Counted from the stretch's first letter, positions 12,533 through 25,180 are shown. The stretch is DNA of 64,000 nucleotides from Ganoderma boninense (GCA_002900995.3 CM035310.1:2577303-2641302), one strand, 5' to 3'. Notes: a model not told the origin generated them from the letters alone. Numbers and translations are program-made.

Positions 12533-14307
12533 TGCATGTGGTAGGAGGTAGGCCAGTACGGCTGGAGGTAATGTGGAGGACGTGCTGAGATGAACTCGAG
12601 GGGGCGCGCGTGTGGTGGTGCCATGTGGGGGAAGGAGCGGACCATGGAATGGTCATGTCTCGGAGGAGACCGGCACGCCTCGATCACTTATGTTCCCTTC
12701 CTGACGTCCGCATCGCGATTTACCAACAGCACGGTGGGACTCCCCGGAACTCTGCACCAGTGGCTTGGGATTCGAAGACTCGAACACGGATATATGATAT
12801 AAAACCTCCCTCTCGGTGCACATAGCGCCGCACACTGGTATGAGCGTGAACGGTTCAGCACGAATAGCGTACGCGAGGCAGCTAGCCTTAGGGTCTACGA
12901 TCCTGACCATATCCCCTGGGTGCGAAACCACCACAATTAGATCGATCGAAATCAATTGTTGTACGCTGCACTCACTTTCGACCGTTTGCTCCCCAAATTT
13001 TCTAATGACTCAGTCGCACGAACTTCCACGAAAATTGGCTTAACATTCGACACAGTAAAGCGGGGTTATAGTTGCGAGGAGCGGATATGTTCAATATGAC
13101 GTCCGGGTCTGTGGTCGAGCTCAGTCGGAAACGGCCTTGTTGGTGACGTTACATGGCTGTGTGGGGATCAATGCACCGCTGGATTACCAGGCAGTGTTCG
13201 TCCCATGGGATCCGTGGTAGCCTCGGTCTTAGACCGGGGGCGTGGGCTCGGATGAAGCTGAACATACGAAATGTCAGTCAATCAAGGTCACAGTAGAACT
13301 CACATGCATGGGCTCTGAAGGAATCATGGCGATAGCGCTTGGGAGGTGGTAGACTAGAGAGAAACTGCGAGGCGTGGAGAAGGGATTGTGTTGGCAAGGT
13401 CGTCGACGCTGTCAGGTGGAGTATCGGAGTACGTAATGGCAGATGAGAATAGACTTCCCTTACGATTGTTGGTCCGCCGGATTTCGGGACTTGGGTTTGG
13501 TCGGAGTTGGGTTGGTTCCCATTCAACGTGTAAGGGTTCGGTTGAGTTCGACCGAACTCTGAATAGCTCGAGTAATCCTTGTACCGCTACAATAGGAACT
13601 AGGCAGGTATATAGCCATGTAACACTCCCCCTACACAATTGAATGTCCGACTGCATCCGATTCTATTCGCAGGTCCTATGCTTGGCAACACGCGTTTCCA
13701 GAGATTTAGCGCTCAGCATTCGCATGCTCCATTTGCTTCCGCGAACCTTTCCCTACCACCCCCCGCCCTCCAGAGCCCCACTATCCCTTCCCCATCGCTC
13801 TTCCTCGTGCATTATCTGTCAACACACACATCTCCACTCGCATACAACCTCGCTCAGTCGCTCTACCCCGTGCTATTCCCCACTGCTTCGTTTTTATAGC
13901 ATCTCCTCAAGACTGTCATACGCTCTACGCGGCTTCAGGCTCGTGGTTCGTTGGCACATACCCTCGGACGTTTTCGGTCAAGCAAGGTGTACTCACCTGC
14001 TGAACCCGGACCCCTCAAGGCTCGTTCTGGATATCACTCCACGGTTGCAAGCCCGGCCCATCATACCAGGAGACTGCATTGGCATCAAATTGGACGAAGG
14101 ACCTCTCTGGTGGTCAATCCAACCGCGTTGAACAGCATCAAAGGTGAGATAGATGTTCATTCCACGATCCGCAATCATTAACCGTTGGCGATTGACCTGG
14201 ATTGGCCAGATTGCCCCTTCAGACACGAGACTTGTAGGTGACAACGTCCGTTACAACAGGTAGTCACTGAAGTGAATCTCTACTCAGACCTGTCGTGTAC
14301 GGCCGGC
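12533..14307. other. Divergent intergenic region between KDZ and P1 genes
   Basis: No gene is supported here. The region separates two divergently transcribed genes and probably holds both promoters. A small inverted repeat (GAGTTC-gacc-GAACTC) lies at about 13541-13557. A CT-rich tract at 13740-13880 resembles a fungal 5' leader. Short open frames exist on both strands, but none has recognisable content. Confidence 0.45.
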
Positions 14308-16835
14308 ATGAACACCACTCGCCCCAAGTTTCCCAAATTTATGAAGAAGGTACGACCCGCCGATGCAGACTGCACTCGGGAGGAGACATCTAGACTCGGT
14401 GCCAGCATGCCACCTCAGATGCCGTTGTCTGAGCCCGCAAGGTATGTTGGAGAACATATCGTGTGTAATGTAACTGACAAAGGTTCAGCTCCATTACCTC
14501 CAATGAACGGACGTCCGATGCGAGTCTGTCGCCTCCGACGCCGTTGCCCGAGGAGCCATTGACAAGGTTGGTTGATTAACACCTCGGCTGTGCATACGGC
14601 ACTGACGCACGCGTAGCTCAAATACGCAGTCACCCCAGACTTTGCGAGTCTCTGAGTTGAGACGGACACATTTTGGCAAGGGTAAGTGTCTCGTAAGCAG
14701 TGGTGGTAAGCGTACTCACGGCATTAACAGCCCCGAAGGTATGCGGCCCGTGGCACGGGAAGGTCGCAAGCTACGGTCCGCTAAGTGGCTTTGTGTTAAC
14801 CTCGCCCACCGAGCTTCATGTTCCGAAAATGCCTAAGGACGTGGATGTTATCAACACCTTTCTCGACGGACGATGGGGCGTTCACGAGTACTCCCGCCAC
14901 CCACAGTGGTATGTTGAAGACATGACCCACATCGCCTGCATTCCCCGAATGTCTTCGCCACCCGTGGTCCCAGACATCCTCTTCGTCAAATTATGTGCTG
15001 AAGAGCATTGGGAGGAAGACCCGTCGATCGCAGTCCGCGGGATCGGGCGAATAAAATCCCAAGTGCGTGTCGACCTAGTCAACGCTGCAAATACCGTCAT
15101 TGATCGCACGACTTCGCTAGATAGCGAGGACGAGAAAGTCACCCAGTACAGAAAGTTCCTCACGCTGTTACTACGTCAAGTTATCACGCGTATGCACTAT
15201 CTGCCGGCTGTCGCGTCCAGGGCTATTGCCGTCGCGGCTCATGTTCAGAGGCTTGGTCTGGAGTTGATTGGAATGAAGACGTACCTCGAGGTCGTCATCC
15301 CGCGCATGCAGTCTTCGCTGGACTTCAGTCGGTCGATGCTGGATGTCGTAGGCGGATTCCTTCGAGAAGGCGCGGTAGCTCAGACCTGGCATCGAGTCGG
15401 CATCCCATTCTGGTTACTACAGCCACTCACCAAGGACATCGTCGTATACAAGGTGGTCACTGAATCCCCGCTCCCCTATGACATGGTCTCGTCAACGTGC
15501 GACCCTCCAATTCTCCATCGGAGAGGGTCCTTTGTCGGCGTGACAAATCTTACTGGCAATTGGGTCAGCCACATGGTGATGGCCATGTCCAAGCACGTTG
15601 CTGGCTCTCACCTATCATCCCTGGACCTGGTGTGTTTGCCAGATGTCTCAGTCATCGTTGGGTCCGATCGGAAGCGTATTCGGGGGGAATCGAAGGAGAT
15701 TGTTAGCCGCCACCTCAGCATGCGTCGCGCGGAAGCTCCTCTGGTCCAGTCGAAGGATGGTCGACCCCGATACCTTCCCCAGGGAGCTCAACGAGAGCGG
15801 GCAAGCAGCTCATCGCGCGATCGGGATCGTCATTCTACCGGAAACGGCGCCGGCCCAGATCCAACCCAGAAGCCCAACCCCTCCCGAACCTTCGTTATGT
15901 CGCCGTTTATCGACGTATCCGCGCTGTGGGTCGAGGCCCTGCTCGCGGTGTCCCCTCTACCCCAAACCCCTAATTCGGCGCTCTACTTCTTCCCCCCCCC
16001 TTTCCTGCTAGACACTGTGGCTTCCCGGGCTGACTGCCCGCCCGCGTGTGTCCATCTAGACAATGCCCGTGTGGACACCAAGGTGAACCGCTACATCCAT
16101 AACCTGCTTCGCATTCGACAATTCTGTCGTTTACGCCTGTTCGACGCCTCTCTCGAGAATCGCCCCCTCTCGATCAGCGAATGGCGTGCGGCGCTTTGGG
16201 GGGAGTACTCTCCCCAGACTAGTGTCCGATCAGGTGGGGAAGGCTCGGAAGCACGTCGTGCAAAGCGGCGCCTAGAGGAGCGAAATGCCGTCGGCACACT
16301 GTTCCACACGGTAGCCAATATGGACATATACAATCCTGACGCGATCGTCCAATACGATGGTTGCGACTTCGACCTCCGTTCCAGCTCAGCCGACGTGCCC
16401 CTCAGACAATCCCTGCTATGGGAATCACACGAAATAAATTTCCGTGCAGAACTGCTCTCGCTGGATACCATACTCGTTCAGAAGAAGGATTGGGAAGAGA
16501 TTGAACGCTGGGAGCGGGAGATGCTCGTGTCCGGTGTATGGGGATCCCCCGCATCTGCAGCGACAGTCGTGGTTGATAGTCGGAAGGAGACGCGCTCCTT
16601 TTGCTGGTATTCGCCCCCCGACGAGCGTTGGGAACCGTGTCGCGATCGTCTTCGTCATTTTGTCCAAGTGCTCATGCGATGGCCAGGCTGTCCCCAGCGA
16701 GTGATCGACGCTGGCAAACGGGATCCGGAGGAAGATGCGTTTGGTGAAGTCCAACGCCAAGCAGTGGAATTCTATGTCCGCACATTTGTATCGCTATACG
16801 CCCGCCTTCCCATCCCTCCTGTCCAATCGCCGTGA
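14308..16835 (+). CDS. P1: uncharacterised basidiomycete protein, 793 aa
   Basis: Spliced from exons 14308-14441, 14489-14566, 14617-14681 and 14731-16835. Splice consensus and phase agree at all three junctions, and the total is a whole number of codons (793 aa). No membrane segment, signal peptide or catalytic motif is visible. The N-terminus is Ser/Pro-rich. The body is tryptophan- and arginine-rich, with a Ser/Arg linker near 15790-15880 between two globular halves. From memory, long proteins of this kind recur in many copies in polypore genomes without assigned function; I could not check this here. It is the first of five co-directional genes. An open frame reading from 14700 would start inside the third intron, so the 14308 ATG is preferred. 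Linkage with the KDZ gene suggests transposon cargo, which is inference. Confidence 0.8.
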
Positions 16836-17181
16836 ACTTGTCGCATTGCTCGCGCCGATAACTCGTAGTCCGTTGTACATTGTTCTTGCGAATTTCAGCA
16901 TGTACTAATTACGCTCGATCGTAAATTCTCGAAATTCTTGTACATGCACGCGCCCGGTGGCGTCAACATTCGCGGTACCTCGACAGTTCCAGGAATCCGT
17001 GTCGATCTCAATTTCGCTTCAACACATCACGAGCAGCTGGAACCCGCATCATCTTGCGGGTCGAAAGCCACACTCGGCGGTGACCTGTCTCGTCCACGTC
17101 AGTCAACTTGCTCAGCTGCACATCTGTTTGCACTTCGTCCACTGTCCTGACCATTCGCCAGAACATCTGCATCCATTCGCC
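16836..17181. other. P1-P2 intergenic spacer
   Basis: No coding content was recognised. It contains the P1 3' end and presumably the P2 promoter and leader. Confidence 0.5.
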
Positions 17182-19248
17182 ATGACTCGTGGATACACTA
17201 TGCGCCAGGGTTCGTACTTCCGCCTGCTGGAGTGGGCGTGGTTGCAGAAGGCCGTCCTCGACACCGACGTGCAGGAGTGGATCGCGAAGAAGGATTACGC
17301 CAACGCCCGCGCGATCCTAGTTGCTGGATTCCGCCGCGAGTTCACCACGCCGGCTCCGGGTGAGACCGAGGCCGCGTTCAAGAAACGGCGTCGCACCGCG
17401 AAGAGTTGCCGCAAGGAGAACGTCGTTCGCATCCTAGCCGAGACCGAAGATGAATTTCGGGCGCGTATGTTCAAATTGCCCGACGTAAGTCTGTTCCCTC
17501 AACATTAGAGTTCAGCAGCTAACGCCTTCAACAGCGCATCAGCAGCTGGTTGGCGAACTGGCGTCACCAGCGCGTGGCCTCGGGGGGTAAACGCTGGCAG
17601 CCGCCTGCTGTAACACCCCCAGTGATGCGCAAGCCTCGCACCCTTACTCCCTTTGATGTGTTCTGCGTCAGAGGCCCTGCGCCCCAAGGCGCCGACTTCG
17701 TCGACAAACGTTGCAACCTCGGCAAACTTCGTTCTGCTCGCAAGGCGGCTTGGGACAAGCTGAGCCCCGATGAACAAGATGAGTACCGTACCATCGCCGT
17801 TGCATTGACAGTTGAAGCCCAGGGCACGTTGGAGGTAGTCACGGAGGAGGCCGAAGTTCACACTCCCGAGGTCGTCGCGTAAGTCTGGAGGTCGACACAT
17901 GCATTCTCGCTAAACGGTGTACCGCACAGACGGGCCAAGGATATCGCCGCTCACATCGACCGCGTCATTCATGACTTGCACGAGTCCGTTACGTGGGGGG
18001 GGATCGCACTATTCGGCGGTCCGGACGAAAACGGCGAAGCCCGTATCCATATGTGAGTGCTCTCCCTACTCCCCAGCAACTTCGGGAAGACTCATTCATC
18101 AGCAGCACTGGCGTAGGCACGAACCGTCACGGGGAAACATTCCTGGACGTTCTCCTCAAAACCATGGGATGGACGTCTTTGGAGTTCGACACGCTGTTCT
18201 CCCTTTGGGTTGAACAGTGTCGTGAAGGTGAGAACTCTGGCCCAAGTGGAATCATGACTCTCACTCTGACACAACCAGGTCCTCAATCTGCACCAAGCGG
18301 CTCGTTTGCGGAAACTGCGCGCCGCGCGATGGACTGTAAGTTTCTCGCCACCTCCTCCCGACAACAATGTCCGCTGACGAACTCGAAGACGTTCGTGCGC
18401 ACGGTTCTGGCGCTGCAGGCAACACGCCTCCGTACTGCGCGGGGGTTTCTTTGGCTTCGGATGCTCTCGCGCAATGGGCTAAGGAACCTGCACCCGTGTT
18501 CAGGTTCCCGGTCTGCAACTACGAGGAGCAGGACGACTTGGCGCGCCAGCAGCATGTTATGTTCAACGCCCTCCAGAACCTCTCCTTGTCCATGACCACG
18601 TCGGGCGCACTGCCGAGGGAGGCTATAACGTCTTACAGCGCGGACATTGCCGTGACTTCCACCCAGGAAGGGGACCACAGTCTGTCCTCGAACACTGACG
18701 ACGAACCCCCCCCGCTTGAAGTGGAAGGCGGATTCATGTCCCCTGAGTTCCCCCCCCCTACCCGGAACCTCGTCTTTCGGAGGATACAGACACCTTCCGC
18801 ACGACGCAAGTGAACTACGACGCCATGTGTGTCGATGCCGATTGTCGGCTCGTCATCGAGCCACGTGGGCGGCCGCTGACGCCCCTGCCAGAGTGTGCGA
18901 GAATGATGGTTGACGCTAACCAAGGCATGTCCACCTTTCATCGAGACGCATACTCCTATCTGTACGCTGACATTGATAAGACATCCAAGGGAGCATTGAG
19001 GTTGCCTCGCATGGTCCCAGAGCCCCCCAGAACAATGTGGAGGCATCGGGTGTCCCCATGCCCGGGGCGCTTGGGGCCCCCGTCGTGTTCCGGCCCATGC
19101 GCGCCCGCAGCACCAAGTCTAGGCAAGACACAGCTGACGGGTGAGCGAATTTGCAGATCGGACAGGCTTACCTACGTATGTGACATCTTGCTGACCTGTC
19201 GCATTCGCCAGGACGTTACCGCTGACCGCCTCGAAACGCGGGCACTGA
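17182..19248 (+). CDS. P2: uncharacterised protein with HMG-box-like segment; possible frameshift
   Basis: Exons by splice consensus: 17182-17484, 17535-17878, 17930-18052, about 18102-18227, and further exons to a TGA at 19246-19248. The segment encoded at about 17620-17800 resembles an HMG box. It starts K-P-R-x-L-T-P-F-D-V-F-C, followed by N-L-G-K-L-R-S-A-R-K-A-A-W-D-K-L-S and then E-Q-D-E-Y. This suggests DNA binding but lacks a profile test. The N-terminus is basic and Trp-rich; the C-terminal half is acidic and Ser/Pro-rich. In a run of nine C at 18750-18758 the frame appears to slip: the frame used upstream stops at 18813, whereas the next frame continues with well-formed acidic sequence to 18924 and beyond. 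This is either a sequencing indel or a real truncation. Exons after 18930 are tentative. From memory the family is repeated in polypores. Confidence 0.7.
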
Positions 19249-19507
19249 ATTAGGGGTAGAATGGAGGCAGGTAGCCCCGGGATACGTACCGATACAGAGA
19301 ACCGAACAAATGAATTGTTGATCGTCACACTCTGATTCAGAGTGTCAATGCGGGATAAATAACCCCAAACAGGATTTTGCGCACATTACAAATTGAGAAG
19401 CAATCGAAACCCCGCCTTCAAAACCCACACGCAAGAAGTGAATTCCATTGCAGATCGTCTGCATTCCCCGCCCTACCCATCGTGTCCACCCAATGACCCA
19501 GTGGTGT

Positions 19508-20363
19508 ATGTACCTCATCGGATGGAGAACGGTATGAACGTCTGCCAAAAGTTTTGGCTAATCTGACAGCGACTCAATAGGAAGACCCCCCCGGAAGATA
19601 CTCACTCAATACGTACATCAACCATGATCACGAGCAGGAAGTGTACGTTTTCAAGCAAAGGGCTTTCCTTCAGCCGAGGTATCTCAACGATCGGAATGTC
19701 CACATCGAGGCCTTCCTACCTGACCATGGCCTCTGGCACGACCTGTTCGTCATTCCTGACGGCACGATTTGCATCTCCTCCCGTGCGAGGACACTGCTCG
19801 TCCGCTTCGCCGACGTCAGCTTCTGCGACGGGTTTGGGGTGCATCTATCCAAAGCTGAGGGTCCCTACAACAAGCATGACGTCGAGTGGCCCCTCCAGGA
19901 AGAGGCCCGCGACATTGTGATACACGGGCACGGAACGCGCCTCGTGCGAGTGATCTTCTGGCAGGAAGTAAGTCATCTGTCCCCGCGCGATTGCGGCGTA
20001 GGCTGATCAGATTGACCAGGATGCGGGAATGCCGACGGAATTTGCGATACGCATGGGACAGCCCGCCGACGTGAGCCCCGTCCTCTACGAGGCACTGAGT
20101 CTTCGCTTCAAGTACGATGATGACGTAGACTTTTGGAATGTGGCAACCACCTCATGGTCGCGGTTGCCAAAGGATACGTACTGGAGCCTCGATTCCAAGT
20201 ACACCACCTTCTGCATCCGTGCCCCTGGTGCTGGATTCACTCCGGGACTGGGTGCCGAGATCACGCATTTGGAGCGTCAGCACGGACGGCATTGCAACAC
20301 TAGTGTACCTGTAAGTTCTCCCCCTCAAAATTTTCGCAACCTGGAGTAATGTCTACTCAGTGA
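19508..20363 (+). CDS. P3: uncharacterised protein, 234 aa
   Basis: Exons 19508-19531, 19581-19967, 20020-20310 and a last exon giving only the stop codon (20361-20363). All junctions are phase 0 with GT-AG ends, giving 234 residues. The tiny first exon encodes M-Y-L-I-G-W-R-T and joins cleanly to E-D-P-P-G-R-Y. The protein is soluble, rich in Asp, His and aromatic residues, with no transmembrane segment. Histidines and aspartates cluster in the middle (an H-x-x-D pair near 19875), but I found no arrangement that identifies an enzyme. It does not match the motifs of TET/JBP dioxygenases, which are sometimes carried with KDZ transposons. It sits 260 bp after P2 and about 200 bp before P4, the third gene of the array. 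Function unknown. Confidence 0.75.
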
Positions 20364-20566
20364 CAGCGGCCTAGAGATGGGATGCGTATTAGATCATAAT
20401 GTACGCGAGAAGCTTTCAACCTCTCTGATTTTGACACGTTATTGACGAATATCGTACGACAGACACTACGCGTGTCAACAATTTGGGACGCAGATAGACA
20501 CTTACACCGCTCTTCTACATGTGAATGAACGGCGTTTCAGAAGTTTCGCGCTAAAGAGGTGACATG

Positions 20567-22427
20567 AGCCAATGTACCAACGGAATCCCTGAGATGCTCG
20601 ACTTGCAATCGATGCCAGTCGCCTGTGGCACGGTGCAGAAATGCCTTGGTATCCAACCCCACAAACGGTAAGCCCCGGGAGGCGACGCTCACATGTTACA
20701 GATCCCTTCGATCTCGGAATCATGCCGTACGGGTCCGAAGAACGTTGCGTGACCCTCCCGGCTCCTCGTAAGTACTGTCATATCCTCCCCAAACTTCCGT
20801 TCAACTCCCCGACTGCGACTCATACCCGTCATACCCCTCACCAGCCACCTGTTTCCCCTGCGAACGACATGCTCACCTCCGATGCCAATGCCGCTACCGA
20901 TGCAACCCTCCAATCGTCGCGTCCCCAGATCTCTCCCGACGGCGTTGACGACGGCGCCCACCCTCCTCCTGAAGAGTCCAACTTATCTGTCTCGCTGAGC
21001 GAACCCGCTGTCGGCGACAAGGTCGCGGTCTCGTGTCTCCCCCCAGCTTTCTTTTGGATCGTCTGGTTCGCGGTGAGTTGTGAACGAGCCTGCTTGATTA
21101 TCCCTCCGTTCATATGCGTGTGATTACAGACCTGTGAGCCGCCCATCCGGATTACGTCGATCGGTTATAGTCGTCGGTGCTTGCCCAAGCACAAGAAAAT
21201 CCCTCCCGAGCACGAAATCCCTCGCGTGCTCGTGTGGTTGGCAAACGGGGACTGCTGGAAGTCTGCGTTGCTCACCGAGCTCTGGTTGGTTATTCCGTCC
21301 ACCGCCAAGAGGGCGTTGATTCGCTTGCCCCACGCCCTCGACTGCACGACGTTCGCCACCGAACATCGCATCTTACATGCGGAACTTCGTGTGCCCGAAC
21401 CAACCCAGTGGCAGTACATCTCGCTCATCGAACCGGTACCATCCCACAACTGCGGTGAACGGCTCACCATAGTTGCATACGGAGAGGTCGGCTCTTTCGA
21501 TTCCATCTTCCCTTCAGTGACTGACCACAGCGTGCACCCAGCTCGACGAGGCCCCGAAGATATTCGACGTGAAGCTTACGAAGAACGGAGAAATCCGGTG
21601 GCGCGACTATCCCCGTCTCCTTGCGCAACTTCTCGGCGAAGCTGAAGCCACGTACCCTCCGGTCATGTTCCACGCTTGGTACCCGGTCTGGGACCGCTGG
21701 GACGAGGTCGATCCTGACACCAACTACAAGCATTCCCCCGACTACGACTTCCTCCTGCTACGGAGCAAGTCAAACGAACGCGCGCCCGGCCTCTCTCGCT
21801 GGGTGGAACACCTCGCCGCGCAGAGGTACAATCGTATTGGGGTGAGCACGTTGACTGCGTTGCGTATCCGATAATGTCTGACACATAACGATCTCTAGCA
21901 TAGACACAGCATACCCAGCATCTACACGAGTAGCTGGCAGCGTAAGGTTATCCAGACCCCCTCGCCTGTCGGCAGCAAGTATGCTCTCAGCGCCATGTAC
22001 ATGCGCACCAACAATATGGTGTCACCGCGCCCAGAGATGATGCGCCTGCCAGATCGTGGCGTCAACGATGAGCTCGCGCCGCTGCGTGCTTCGGCAAGCA
22101 CCCCTAATCTATGTCGCTACTCCACTCCTGCCCCAGATGCAAACTCGCCTGTCGATGTCGCAGTCCTATCGTCAGGTGCCATGAAACCTCTCGACGTCGC
22201 CCGGAAGCGGAAAACCTCTGCCGTCACCAACGAAGCTGAGGAACAGCCTGGCCTGCGCCGCTCACCACGCAAGCATGTCCCACCCCGCACCCTGTCTGCG
22301 GAAAGTGTGAGTGCGAGCCACGATGTCTCCCATGTTCGCTCACTTAGTTTGTCCTCCCTAGACTTCCGCCTCTGTCTCGCCGCGAGCGAAGAAGGCCAAA
22401 ATGACGGTGCGGACGACCACGAAGTGA
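20567..22427 (+). CDS. P4: uncharacterised Cys-containing protein with basic tail (5' end unresolved)
   Basis: Well-supported exons: one ending at 21072 (open back through 20702), 21130-21486, 21542-21841, 21899-22306 and 22362-22427, all in phase 0 with a TGA at 22425-22427. Upstream, the segment at about 20600-20670 reads as a cysteine cluster (C-S-T-C-N-R-C followed by a fourth Cys), joined across a short intron to D-P-F-D-L-G-I. The true start codon was not found; an ATG at 20565 belongs to another frame. The middle is a Pro/Asp/Ser-rich linker followed by a Trp-rich globular part. The C-terminus is basic, with S-P-R-K-H and P-R-A-K-K-A-K-M, consistent with nuclear localisation. The gene lies between P3 and P5 on the same strand. 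Function unknown. Confidence 0.65.
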
Positions 22428-23039
22428 ATGTGACCGTGCAGTGGCTAACGTGCACTGCCACAGTAACCCACCTCGCGACCACGCCTCCGTGGGCGGAACG
22501 AAAGAGACCTTTGGTCCGTAAAAAGCGTGGTACACTGGTAACGGAGCGATAGCATAACTTCCTAAGCAAGTCTTTTTCTTATATATACCTGAACCTGTTG
22601 GTGTGTTGCACTGGATAAAATGTAGTTGCGTAACCCTACGAATTCGCCGGAGGACTTCCGCGCGAACAGCGAACCGCGCAGCGAATCGACAGGATTATGG
22701 CGGAAACATCCGTCGCGCGTTGCCCAGAACATAGAAGTAACGAAATTAGAAATAAATCGCGACTCGATAGTCATCCGCTGTGCGAGTATCCGCGCTCGGC
22801 GATGCACTGGCGTGAAGCAATATATCCAAGGCCCACGAGGACGTAGATGGCAAACCATGTGGCCGACATTAATGGGCCGTACGCCTTGGCCCCCTGCCCA
22901 AAAAGAAGTGACAATCGCGATCGACGGGTTCCGTTCCTCTCATAAGACGCTACCACACTCAAATCGGCGTCCCCTGCCCCTCCCCCTTACCCATCCACTC
23001 CCAAAACGACACGTCCACCTGACTAGCGTCCGCGTCGAC
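22428..23039. other. P4-P5 intergenic spacer
   Basis: About 0.6 kb with no recognised gene. A TATA-like stretch (tatatata) lies near 22580, and it presumably contains the P5 promoter. Confidence 0.45.
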
Positions 23040-25180
23040 ATGCCCATGTACCGGGCTTACACGCAACCTGACAACCCCACCATTTATCGGGTCCTGGGTC
23101 TCGACGCTATACAAGAAGATGTTCCAGTTGCGTACAGCCGCGAGTTGAAAACGGCCTGTTTACTCGCTGCCGGCCCCCAGCCGAAGGCCCCGCCGTTATG
23201 TCCTCGTTGCCACCAACTAGCGACTTTCCTGTCGCGCTTGTGCTACAAGTCTGGCCTTGCAGGAGCCTGGAACATGATCGTGAGTTGATTCCACATTTTA
23301 CCGATCTCCAGCTCTACCATGCCCATCGATGCACATGCAACAGTGTCAACGGTGTCATAAGGTCCACATTCCTACTCAAGAGGGTCCCACCGAGAAAGAC
23401 CTTGAGGGAATAGAAGCCATCCGCGAGCGCGATCAACTCGCCCATCTCGCACGCAAAGAAGGCAAAGGGCGCGCGCGCACGAAGAAGAGCGCAAATGCGA
23501 ACAAGGCAAACGCACAGCCCAAGAAAGGCAGGAAAGCAGAGACTAGTGAGGAAGTCGCGAACAAGCGATTGCGCGTGGACGGCGCTGAAGATGAACGTCC
23601 TTTCGGGGTAAGCCTTCGCATCACAGTCATCCTGTAGTCCGTACCATGATTGACGCTTCTACTTAGTTGATAAGCAATGCAATCGCACTCGGCGTGCGTT
23701 CACTTCTAGCACCGGTAGCATGCTGCACTAATCAGGTATTGTTCTAGACGAACAACGATGCCATCGAGAACCTGAGCAGCCGTACGCGCCGACTAGGCCC
23801 AGAGCCCCGCGCACCACCGTCATCTGTAAGTGCGTTTTAAACGGAGATGGCACAGGACTGACCTACACATGCAGAACCAGATGCAAAAAAGCAACCTCGC
23901 GCGAGGCGAAATCAAGGCATCGCATTCCCTCCACGTAAGTCTCATTTCAATGTCGGAGCGCAATGATGCTATCCGCTTACCTTAATGTGATCGCGCGTTG
24001 AAGGATGAAGTGCGCACTGTCGCACTGGTGTTGTGGGAGAAGGTACGCACCGTGTAGTTGAATGAATAGCCCCCCTTGATGTTGACCGAATATCTCCAGA
24101 CCGGTGAACTTCCATTCATTGACCAGATCGCGATACCCTCGCAGGATGAACTGTTCTTGTTCCACCACCCTCGGGTGCGCGCCATTCCTGCGCCGACTCA
24201 GTACGAGCGTTTCGTATTTATTGGCAAGATCTGGAGCCCCGTACCATGGGATATCAGTCCCATCGAGGTGAGACCCGAAGACGATGTCATCTTCGTACGC
24301 GTCTTGGACATCCAATGTCGGGGCTTCGGTCAACATCTCCACGATTATCAACTCGACCACGGCCACGCCCTTCCCATCGCTCAGCGTCTTGCCCGTGTAA
24401 TCTATCGGCCACCCGCACGTCATCGTTGGGTGCTTGTATGGCACGAGGTGAGCGCCGCGAACCGCAGGTTAACATGATGTCGACACAACGTAATGACGCT
24501 ATCCCCAGGACCGTGCCCCTCCCAAGATTTTCCTTTTCGACTCGACCTTACTGGACGATCCGAACGATAACCTACGCGTTCCGAGGCCTTGGCTCGACCT
24601 ATTGCGCGACGCACCTTTCTTTCTCATCTGGCACGAGCTCCATATGCGCTGGCAGGGGGTTCTTCCCGACCAGTCGCCCCACGTGCCAGACGATGCGCCA
24701 ATGGTCCTGCTTGCGAACCCAGCTGTGGAGAATCTCAAAGGGTGTGGGGAGGCCATTGCGTGGCTGGAATCCTGGCGCACCGAGCATGGGCACACACACC
24801 CAAATGTTGCGGCAGAACGCTTCGCTCGCGCGCTAACCCCCCCGGCGTCCGCCAGCGCGCGCACAGTACTAGTGCCGCTTCGTATGTATAGCAAGAAACC
24901 CCACAGCGACGCCTCACCGCCGGCAGTCTCTGACGACGAACCAGAGTTCCTCGCGGAGGCCATCGGCAGTGCATCTGGTGCATCCGCAACCACCAAAACC
25001 AGGCGCACCACGCACAACCCCCTTTCGCGCGGCCCACTGGCACCTGTCGTCAGTGGGGATGAAGTCCACGACTTTGTTCAAGGCTCAAGCACGACAGCTG
25101 CCCAGCCGAGGAAACGCCGCGGGAGGCGGCTCGAGTGGGACCTTCAGGGGCGCGAGGTGATCGACTTGACAGACGAATGA
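23040..25180 (+). CDS. P5: uncharacterised nuclear-type protein ending in a SUMO-interaction-like motif
   Basis: The ATG at 23040 opens an exon encoding a globular start with C-P-R-C. The next exon (about 23312-23606) reads Q-C-Q-R-C-H-K followed by a long Lys/Ala-rich basic stretch (about 23440-23580). Small exons follow at about 23750-23935 and 24003-24040. Two larger ones, about 24100-24447 and 24510-25180, encode a Trp- and Pro-rich domain. The frame across the first intron (donor near 23280) is ambiguous, so the 5' part is tentative. The C-terminal 100 residues are Ser/Thr-rich and end R-E-V-I-D-L-T-D-E just before the stop. V-I-D-L-T followed by acids is the classic SUMO-interaction pattern known from PIAS proteins. 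Together with the basic stretch, this suggests a nuclear protein. It is the last gene of the array. Function unknown. Confidence 0.65.

Noticed and set aside
14700..14732. Start of P1 at 14700
   Set aside because: That position has GTG rather than ATG and lies in an intron that splices cleanly from 14681 to 14731.
19875..19970. Possible dioxygenase (TET/JBP) metal-binding site in P3
   Set aside because: An H-x-x-D pair is present, but the downstream His and Arg and the surrounding double-stranded beta-helix pattern of the family are not seen.
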